Of a stretch of DNA of 64,000 bases, positions 58,614 to 64,000 are shown in pieces. The stretch covers positions 1 through 64,000 of the forward strand of contig DAVZID010000010.1 of NCBI GenBank assembly GCA_052273485.1. Reading direction: 5' to 3'. Source of the stretch: Anthropogastromicrobium sp052273485. GTDB taxonomy: Bacteria > Bacillota > Clostridia > Lachnospirales > Lachnospiraceae. How positions within the stretch are numbered: position 1 is the stretch's first letter; each line of letters opens with the position of its first letter. The notes under the pieces were generated by a model. The model had not been told where the DNA came from. It worked only from the letters and a program-made list of their open reading frames with translations, and did not search any database. Made by a program: the position numbers and the translations under genes.

Positions 58614-59177
58614 ATGGAAAACCGCGACTATTATCCGATTGTGGAGAGTATTTTATTTACAATGGGAAAAAGCGTTGAGATAAAAGCGCTTGCAGAGGCG
58701 TTGAAACTTACGGAAGAAAACATGAGACAGGTGCTTGACGATATGGCAGCAGAATACAGCAAACAAGACAGAGGCATTCAGCTTGTCTTTTTGGAAACGC
58801 ATGTGCAGCTTTGCACAAAGCCACAGTATTATGAGTACTTGATTCGCATTGCATCACGACCGCAAAAGCAGGTACTTAGCGATTCTGTTTTAGAAACGTT
58901 GTCAATTGTGGCGTATAAGCAGCCAGTTACCAGAGGCGAGATCGAGCGCATCCGTGGTGTAAAATCGGATCATGCGATTGCCAAGCTGTTAGATTACGAT
59001 TTAATTGAGGAAATCGGACGACTCGATGCACCGGGCAGACCGGTCTTATTTGCAACAACAGAAGAATTTTTGCGTTGTTTTGGCGTGTCCTCCGTGGCCG
59101 ATCTGCCACAGGCAGCACCAGAACAGATCATGGAATTTAAGGAAGAAGCCGAAAAAGAGATTCCGGTAACGGTATAA
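58614..59177 (+). CDS. scpB: Segregation and condensation protein B
   Basis: 187 residues with two winged helix domains: ESILFTMGKSVEIKALAEAL (about 9-28) and the signature VLETLSIVAYKQPVTRGEIE (about 89-108), RIRGVKSD, GRLDAPGRPVLFATTEEFL. It binds ScpA as a dimer and completes SMC-ScpAB. Same operon as scpA; AAGGAG precedes the ATG. Confidence 0.97.
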   Translation: MENRDYYPIVESILFTMGKSVEIKALAEALKLTEENMRQVLDDMAAEYSKQDRGIQLVFLETHVQLCTKPQYYEYLIRIASRPQKQVLSDSVLETLSIVAYKQPVTRGEIERIRGVKSDHAIAKLLDYDLIEEIGRLDAPGRPVLFATTEEFLRCFGVSSVADLPQAAPEQIMEFKEEAEKEIPVTV

Positions 59178-59260
59178 GATTTAAATCAAAAAAGGTGGAA
59201 AAGCACGAAATACTTCAGCGCAGCATATGCTATAGAAAGGTGCGTAGCGGGGGATTTCGT

Positions 59261-59887
59261 TTGGAGACGTTCAAGAAACCTCTTACGGCAGCACAGGAGA
59301 AGGAGTATCTTGCGCAGATGCATCAAGGCTCATCTGAGGCGAGAACTCTTTTGATTGAGCATAATATGCGCTTAGTAGCTCATATTATTAAAAAATATGC
59401 GTTTACGGATAAGGAGACGGATGACCTGCTGTCCATCGGAACGATCGGACTGATTAAGGCGGTCAATACCTTTGATGTTTCAAGAGGAAATCGACTGTCA
59501 AGCTATGCGGCAAAGTGCATAGACAATGAGATCCTGATGTTATTGCGGGCAGAAAAAAAGATGAGCCGTGAGGTTAGTCTATATGAACCGATCGGGACGG
59601 ACAAGGAAGGAAATGAGATTCATCTGCTTGATGTGATTGAGTCCGGTGAGTGTGATGCCTCTGAGCATTACTGCAAAAAAGAGGATATGCATCGTCTTCA
59701 CAAGGGAATCAAAACGGTATTATTGTCAAAGGAAAAGCAAGTGATTCTTCTTCGTTATGGTCTTTGTGGTCATCGTGTCCATACACAGCGCGAGGTCGGG
59801 AGCGTACTTGGAATTTCCAGGTCATATGTCAGCCGCATCGAAAAGAGCGCCCTCGAAAAGCTAAAGAACTTTTTTATTGTTTCGTAA
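59261..59887 (+). CDS. sigK: Late mother-cell sporulation sigma factor SigK, pro-less form
   Basis: 208 residues from TTG 59261 (GGGGG 8 bases upstream); an upstream GTG at 59195 would add 22 hydrophilic residues with no family match. Region 2 is LIEHNMRLVAHIIKKYAF to LLSIGTIGLIKAVNTF with the DVSRGNRLSSYAAKCIDNEI core. Region 4 ends THTQREVGSVLGISRSY-type helix-turn-helix (about 175-200). The body matches SigK along its length. The Bacillus ~20-residue membrane pro-sequence is absent, as reported for Clostridioides difficile, and the gene is not split by a skin element. It directs late spore coat genes in the mother cell. It follows scpB closely. Confidence 0.85.
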   Translation: METFKKPLTAAQEKEYLAQMHQGSSEARTLLIEHNMRLVAHIIKKYAFTDKETDDLLSIGTIGLIKAVNTFDVSRGNRLSSYAAKCIDNEILMLLRAEKKMSREVSLYEPIGTDKEGNEIHLLDVIESGECDASEHYCKKEDMHRLHKGIKTVLLSKEKQVILLRYGLCGHRVHTQREVGSVLGISRSYVSRIEKSALEKLKNFFIVS

Positions 59888-59979
59888 AATTCATGCAATC
59901 ACTCAGATTTATCACTTAAAACCGTTTTTAAAATCGCTTTTCAGTGTATGACTGATGAGAAGAAAGGCACAGGGAGAAC

Positions 59980-60912
59980 ATGAAAGAAAAGTATATTGAT
60001 TCAAGCAGCAGAAGAGACCGCCTGCATCTGTATATTTGGATGCCAAAGGATCAGCCAAAGCCTGGCGTGATCGTGCAGATGACACATGGTATGGTCGAGC
60101 ATATGGGTCGTTACGAGGAGCTGGCACGTTATTTAAATGCATATGGCATTGGTGCAATTGGTCATGATACGCTCGGACATGGAAAGAGTGCACCGACCAG
60201 CTCGCAGTTTGGCTTTTTTGCCAAGAAAAACGGAGATCGCTGTCTTGTCACAGATGTTGCGCGCGTGACGGCATATATTCGCAAACAGTATCCGGGCAGT
60301 CATATCATTTTACTTGGCCACAGCATGGGGTCTTTTGTGTCAAGACAATATCTGACCCAGTACGGTTCCAAGATTGACGGCGCAATTTTGATGGGAACAG
60401 GAGATCCGGGAAAGCTCAAAGTCGCATTTGGCCTTAGCGTGGCGGGTTTTCTTCGTGTGCTTCGCGGCGATTTTTACCGCAGTAATCTTGTCAATTATCT
60501 GATGCTTGACAGCAACGATCACTATTTCTTTGAAAAGGAATGCACCAGCTGGCTCAACAGCAATCAGGCCGAAGTTGACCGCTACTACAACGATGAATAC
60601 TGTGGATTCCAGTTTACGGTAAGTGCTTATATGGATTTCTTCAAGATTCTGATGAAGCTTGCAAAAAACAAAGGCACCGCGAAGATTCCGAAAAGGCTGC
60701 CAATCTTACTGCTGTCCGGTGAGGATGATGCGATCGGTGAATTTGGCAAGGGAGTACGCCGCGTATGCGACCGTTATAGACGGGCAGGTATTCGCGATGT
60801 TTCCATGAAACTTTATCCGGGAATGCGCCACGAGCTGCTTCACGAGACTGATCGAAAGCTGGTTCAACGTGATATCGTAAACTGGATTGAAGCGCACTTT
60901 GAGCGGGAGTAA
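59980..60912 (+). CDS. Alpha/beta hydrolase, monoglyceride-lipase-like
   Basis: 310 residues of the Hydrolase_4/serine aminopeptidase S33 group. The oxyanion region is MTHGMVEHMGRYEELARYL (about 28-46), DTLGHGKS is typical of the lysophospholipase group, and the nucleophile elbow is LLGHSMGSF (about 110-118). Asp in LLLSGEDDAIGEFG and His in PGMRHELLHE complete the triad. It probably cleaves lysophospholipids or monoacylglycerols. There is no signal peptide. GGGAG precedes the ATG. Confidence 0.88.
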   Translation: MKEKYIDSSSRRDRLHLYIWMPKDQPKPGVIVQMTHGMVEHMGRYEELARYLNAYGIGAIGHDTLGHGKSAPTSSQFGFFAKKNGDRCLVTDVARVTAYIRKQYPGSHIILLGHSMGSFVSRQYLTQYGSKIDGAILMGTGDPGKLKVAFGLSVAGFLRVLRGDFYRSNLVNYLMLDSNDHYFFEKECTSWLNSNQAEVDRYYNDEYCGFQFTVSAYMDFFKILMKLAKNKGTAKIPKRLPILLLSGEDDAIGEFGKGVRRVCDRYRRAGIRDVSMKLYPGMRHELLHETDRKLVQRDIVNWIEAHFERE

Positions 60913-60990
60913 GCACAAAAAACGGAAACAGACTTAATAACAGTTCCGAAACGACACAAAAGAAAAAAATAGATAAGATACCTTTCGAGA

Positions 60991-61029
60991 AGACAATTTG
61001 CCCTCAAAAAACAGGGCAGATTGTCTTTT
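60991..61029 (+). terminator. Intrinsic terminator of the alpha/beta hydrolase gene
   Basis: AGACAAT-TT-GCCCT pairs with AGGGC-A-GATTGTCT across a short A-rich loop, then TTTT. Confidence 0.82.
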
Positions 61030-61081
61030 GCGCTTAAAAACAGTAACAATTATAGATACTGTAACTCAGAAAGGATAAATT

Positions 61082-62629
61082 ATGGTTGCAAAAGTGTATA
61101 CAGGAACAACAAATGGAATTGAAGGAATTTTAGTATGCGTAGAGGCAGACATCAGCGATGGACTTCCGATGTTTGATATGGTCGGCTACCTCGGGGCAGA
61201 GGTAAAAGAAGCAAGAGAGCGCGTGCGCACTGCACTTAAAAATTCGGGCTTTCGTCTGCCACCAAGTCACATCACCGTAAACCTGTCGCCTGCCGATTTG
61301 AGAAAACAGGGAAACTATTTTGATTTGCCAATTGCAATTGCCGTGCTTGCAGCTTCCGGTTTTGTGCGCGTGGACGAATTAAAGGACAAGATCTTCATCG
61401 GAGAACTCGGATTAGATGGAAGTGTGCGACCGGTAAATGGCACGCTTGTCCTTGCTGAGTGCGGCTGCAATGCAGGCATAAAAAGGGCAGTTGTGCCGCA
61501 GGAAAATGCAAAAGAGGCTGCCTATTTGGAGGAAACTGCAGTCTACGGTGTAAGAAGTCTTTCTGAAATCGTGACGTTACTCAACAATCCAGACCGCTTT
61601 GACGAAAAAAGACAGCAAATCAGCGAGGAAGACCGAAAAAGAAACGAAAATAACCAAAGGGATGTGCTTGATTTTTCAGATCTTTATGGGCAGGAGCGAA
61701 TGAAGCGCGCTGCAATGGTTGCAGCAGCGGGTCTTCACAATCTTCTCTACATAGGGACACCAGGCTCTGGGAAAAGCATGGCAGCAAAGCGGATTCCAAC
61801 GATTTTGCCGCCGATGACATACCGCGAACAGCTCGAAGTCACAAAAATCTATAGCGTTGCAGGGCTTCTTGATCAGAAAGAAGGTCTGATAAAGGTACGA
61901 CCATTTCGTAGCCCGCACCACACCATTTCTGCAACAGCTCTCGCAGGAGGTGGCCGTTTTCCAAGACCCGGAGAGATTAGTCTGGCACATCACGGTGTTT
62001 TGTTTTTGGACGAGTTAGCTGAATTTAAACGTGACACATTAGAAGCCATGCGTCAACCCTTAGAGGACGGAAAGGTTACAATCAGCCGTGTCAACGGAAG
62101 CTGCAGCTATCCGGCTGATTTTATGCTTGTGGCAGCCATGAATCCATGCCCATGCGGGTATTACCCAGATCGAAACCGCTGCCATTGCAGCCCAGGCGAT
62201 ATCCGCCGCTATCGGGATCGCATTTCGCGCCCCATGCTAGACCGTATTGATCTTTGTACAGAGGCCTGTGTGGTAAAATTTGATGATTTGTCACAGGCAA
62301 AAAAGGGAGAAAGCTCAGCTAGCATGCGTGCACGCGTTATAGAGGCCATCAAGCGCCAGCAGCTGCGTTATCAGGATGAAGGTATTCTCTTCAATTCGCA
62401 GTTATCCGGTGCAAGGCTTACTCAATTCTGCCACCTAAGTAAGTCTCAAAATGCACTCCTTCGCCATGCATTTGAGTCCATGGGCCTTAGTGTGCGTGCA
62501 AGAGACCGTATTCTTCGCGTTGCACGGACAATTGCCGATCTGGAAGGGGCTGAAGAAATTCAGGAAAATCACTTGGCAGAGGCCATCAGCTACCGCAGCA
62601 TCGACCGCAAATATTGGGCAACCCCGTAA
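61082..62629 (+). CDS. YifB/ComM family magnesium-chelatase-like AAA+ ATPase
   Basis: 515 residues. The N-terminal Lon-like S16 fold domain (VYTGTTNGIEGILVCVEAD; GLPMFDMVGYLGAEVKEARERV) has no protease dyad role assigned here. The AAA core has Walker A LLYIGTPGSGKSMAAKRIP (about 223-241), Walker B GVLFLDELAEF and the Mg-chelatase type insert. Two Cys-rich motifs are PCPCGYYPDRNRCHC. ComM of this family is a branch-migration helicase used in natural transformation. Its neighbour is dprA, which supports a role in processing incoming or recombining DNA. GAAAGGA lies before the ATG. Confidence 0.93.
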   Translation: MVAKVYTGTTNGIEGILVCVEADISDGLPMFDMVGYLGAEVKEARERVRTALKNSGFRLPPSHITVNLSPADLRKQGNYFDLPIAIAVLAASGFVRVDELKDKIFIGELGLDGSVRPVNGTLVLAECGCNAGIKRAVVPQENAKEAAYLEETAVYGVRSLSEIVTLLNNPDRFDEKRQQISEEDRKRNENNQRDVLDFSDLYGQERMKRAAMVAAAGLHNLLYIGTPGSGKSMAAKRIPTILPPMTYREQLEVTKIYSVAGLLDQKEGLIKVRPFRSPHHTISATALAGGGRFPRPGEISLAHHGVLFLDELAEFKRDTLEAMRQPLEDGKVTISRVNGSCSYPADFMLVAAMNPCPCGYYPDRNRCHCSPGDIRRYRDRISRPMLDRIDLCTEACVVKFDDLSQAKKGESSASMRARVIEAIKRQQLRYQDEGILFNSQLSGARLTQFCHLSKSQNALLRHAFESMGLSVRARDRILRVARTIADLEGAEEIQENHLAEAISYRSIDRKYWATP

Positions 62630-62649
62630 ATAGAAAGGAATCACAGAAA

Positions 62650-63762
62650 ATGGACCGTAAACTCGCATACTACTGGTGCACTCACCTTCAGATGATTACA
62701 CCGCTCAAGGTGCGCCGCTTAATCGAACAGACAGGTGCGCCTGAAAATGTCTTTGGAACAAGTGACGAAACACTCATGGAACTCGGATTTACCAAACGAG
62801 AACAGCAGATTGTCCACGAAGCCTTCGCAATGGAAAAAAACATAGAATCCGAATACACCAGCTTATCCGAATCGGGTATTCGCTTTGTAACAATTGATGA
62901 TGCCGATTACCCAAGACTCCTAAAAGAGGTCGATGATCGCCCATTTGGTCTCTTTGTAAAGGGACGCCTTCCAGATCAGAACTGTCCTAAGATTGCCATT
63001 GTCGGGGCACGGGCATGCAGCAGCTATGGAAGAGAGTGTGCAGAAGAGATCGCGAAAACACTTTCTGCATCCGGTGTGCAGATTGTAAGCGGAATGGCCT
63101 ACGGGATTGACTGCTGCAGCCAAAAAGCTGCACTCGAATCTGGCAGCTCCTTCGCCGTGCTCGGCGGTGGTGTGGACATCTGTTATCCAAAGGAAAACAT
63201 CGGACTGTATGAACAACTCATCCGTCAGGGTGGCGTCATCTCGGAGATGCGACCGAAAACCGTCGGCAAACCAGTCCTTTTTCCGAGAAGAAACCGTATT
63301 ATCAGTGGGATCTGCGATGCAGTCGTCGTGGTGGAGGCACGCAAAAAAAGTGGCTCGTTAATTACCGCAGAATTTGCCGCCGAACAGGGGCGAAACGTGT
63401 ATGCCGTGCCTGGTTCTGTCTTTTCTGGACTAAGCGAAGGCTGTCATGAGCTGATTCGAAACGGTGCCATGCTGTTGTCTTCTACGAAAGAACTTTTGTT
63501 AGACTTTCATCTTGAGGCAGCGGCTGCAAAAGAGCGCCGGGGAAAAGAAAAGCTTACTATTTTCGAACAGGATGTATATCGTTTTATTGAACAAACTTCT
63601 ACACCAATGGAAGTGCTCTTACAAAAAACTGGATATCCATCTGGAGATTTGTGCGGTGCTTTGTTTGGACTCGAATTAAAGGGCTATATTAGCCAAGAAA
63701 CGGCTGGTTGTTACTGCCGAACCGGGCTCGTTCCGCCCAATTCAATTGCAAAAAATTCGTAA
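62650..63762 (+). CDS. dprA: DNA-processing protein A
   Basis: 370 residues from ATG 62650 (AAAGGA upstream). A helical N-terminal domain is followed by the Rossmann-like core: KIAIVGARACSSYGRE (about 114-129), SGMAYGIDCCSQKAAL (about 147-162), AVLGGGVDICYPKEN (about 171-185), GKPVLFPRRNRIISGI and NVYAVPGSVF. A C-terminal winged helix (about 305-365) is present. DprA loads RecA on incoming single-stranded DNA. It starts 20 bases after yifB/comM, so the two are one operon. Confidence 0.95.
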   Translation: MDRKLAYYWCTHLQMITPLKVRRLIEQTGAPENVFGTSDETLMELGFTKREQQIVHEAFAMEKNIESEYTSLSESGIRFVTIDDADYPRLLKEVDDRPFGLFVKGRLPDQNCPKIAIVGARACSSYGRECAEEIAKTLSASGVQIVSGMAYGIDCCSQKAALESGSSFAVLGGGVDICYPKENIGLYEQLIRQGGVISEMRPKTVGKPVLFPRRNRIISGICDAVVVVEARKKSGSLITAEFAAEQGRNVYAVPGSVFSGLSEGCHELIRNGAMLLSSTKELLLDFHLEAAAAKERRGKEKLTIFEQDVYRFIEQTSTPMEVLLQKTGYPSGDLCGALFGLELKGYISQETAGCYCRTGLVPPNSIAKNS

Positions 63763-63790
63763 ATTTTGCATGAAATAAACCAAAAAGGGC

Positions 63791-63819
63791 TTGCAATCCG
63801 TAAAATAAGAGTGTATAGT
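63791..63819 (+). promoter_or_regulatory. Predicted promoter of topA
   Basis: TTGCAA (63791-63796), 17 bases, TATAGT (63814-63819), about 48 bases before the topA ATG. Confidence 0.75.
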
Positions 63820-63835
63820 GATTTCCGATTGAAAA

Positions 63836-63854
63836 AATGTACGCATGGTACATT
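63836..63854 (+). repeat. Short inverted repeat in the topA leader
   Basis: AATGTAC-GCATG-GTACATT: perfect 7 bp arms with a 5-base centre, located just before the GGAGG site (63858-63862). Possibly an operator or a small leader hairpin. Confidence 0.5.
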
Positions 63855-63867
63855 GCTGGAGGAAAGC

Positions 63868-64000
63868 ATGGCGAAGTATCTTGTTATCGTAGAGTCACCT
63901 GCAAAGGTTAACACTATAAAGAAATTTTTAGGAGCCAACTATCAGGTTATGGCTTCCAACGGGCATGTAAGAGACCTGCCTAAGAGTCAGTTGGGTTTTG
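63868..64000 (+). CDS. topA: DNA topoisomerase I, 5' end (runs off the window)
   Basis: The first 44 codons, from ATG 63868, give MAKYLVIVESPAKVNTIKKF followed by LGANYQVMASNGHVRDLPKS. This is the Toprim start of bacterial topoisomerase I, including the catalytic Glu in VESPAK. The enzyme relaxes negative supercoils. Placement after dprA is the common Firmicute order. The rest is outside the window. Confidence 0.95.
   Translation, partial: MAKYLVIVESPAKVNTIKKFLGANYQVMASNGHVRDLPKSQLGF

Noticed and set aside
59195..59887. Skin-type element splitting sigK
   Set aside because: The sigK frame is continuous and no recombinase gene is nearby.

Overview
The window looks like a chromosomal segment of a spore-forming, low-to-mid GC Firmicute, most likely a gut Lachnospiraceae-type clostridium. 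The evidence is a T-box in front of leuS, a McsA-McsB-ClpC operon, a late-sporulation sigma factor (SigK), ScpA/ScpB, strong AGGAGG ribosome sites, and a pectin/rhamnogalacturonan utilisation locus with an LplB/YtcP/LipO-type importer. This assignment is inferred from gene content; no 16S gene is present.

Layout. 1-2.7 kb: sugar-acid or glycan genes (Gfo/Idh oxidoreductase, DUF4038/GH140-like hydrolase). 2.7-3.5 kb: a scar with a GNAT acetyltransferase fragment and the C-terminal third of a CoA-disulfide reductase/rhodanese, ending exactly at the tyrA stop. 3.5-9.8 kb: tyrA (minus strand), an EF-G paralogue, a Leu T-box and leuS. 9.9-13.9 kb: a membrane-anchored M28 peptidase, two unknown minus-strand genes, a truncated subtilase and a cadherin-like membrane protein that has lost its signal peptide. 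13.9-20.5 kb: GntR regulator-mcsA-mcsB-clpC, a small conserved protein, radA. 20.6 kb: tRNA-Trp (minus strand). 21-25.6 kb: a giant Sel1-repeat/acidic/transmembrane/propeller protein.

25.7-43.1 kb is a carbohydrate locus: GH28, a CehA/McbA-type PHP hydrolase, GH38 alpha-mannosidase, two ABC permeases and a binding protein, a metallophosphoesterase, a YcdX-type PHP phosphatase, an AraC regulator, GH105, an unassigned toroid-like protein and a BadF-type sugar kinase. None of the hydrolases has a signal peptide, so oligosaccharides are probably imported and then cut in the cytoplasm. A nuclease-helicase fusion follows at 43-45.6 kb. It and the kinase are bracketed by two inverted copies of a ~130 bp repeat; a weaker relative follows radA.

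45.9-54 kb is one long co-directional run with a near-consensus promoter followed at once by a perfect 12 bp hairpin: circularly permuted ATP-grasp, short alpha-E protein, transglutaminase, an aspartoacylase-like enzyme, a second aspartoacylase-like protein lacking its metal-binding histidines, a sigma-like protein without region 4, an orphan histidine kinase and a FtsW/RodA-type protein. I consider this the best candidate for an incompletely described system: a predicted peptide-bond-forming/deacylating pathway packaged with regulatory and cell-wall genes.

54-64 kb is mostly housekeeping: DAHP synthase (minus strand), a small membrane protein, a D,D-carboxypeptidase, a metallophosphoesterase, scpA-scpB-sigK, a monoglyceride-lipase-like hydrolase, a YifB/ComM ATPase, dprA and the 5' end of topA, which runs off the window.
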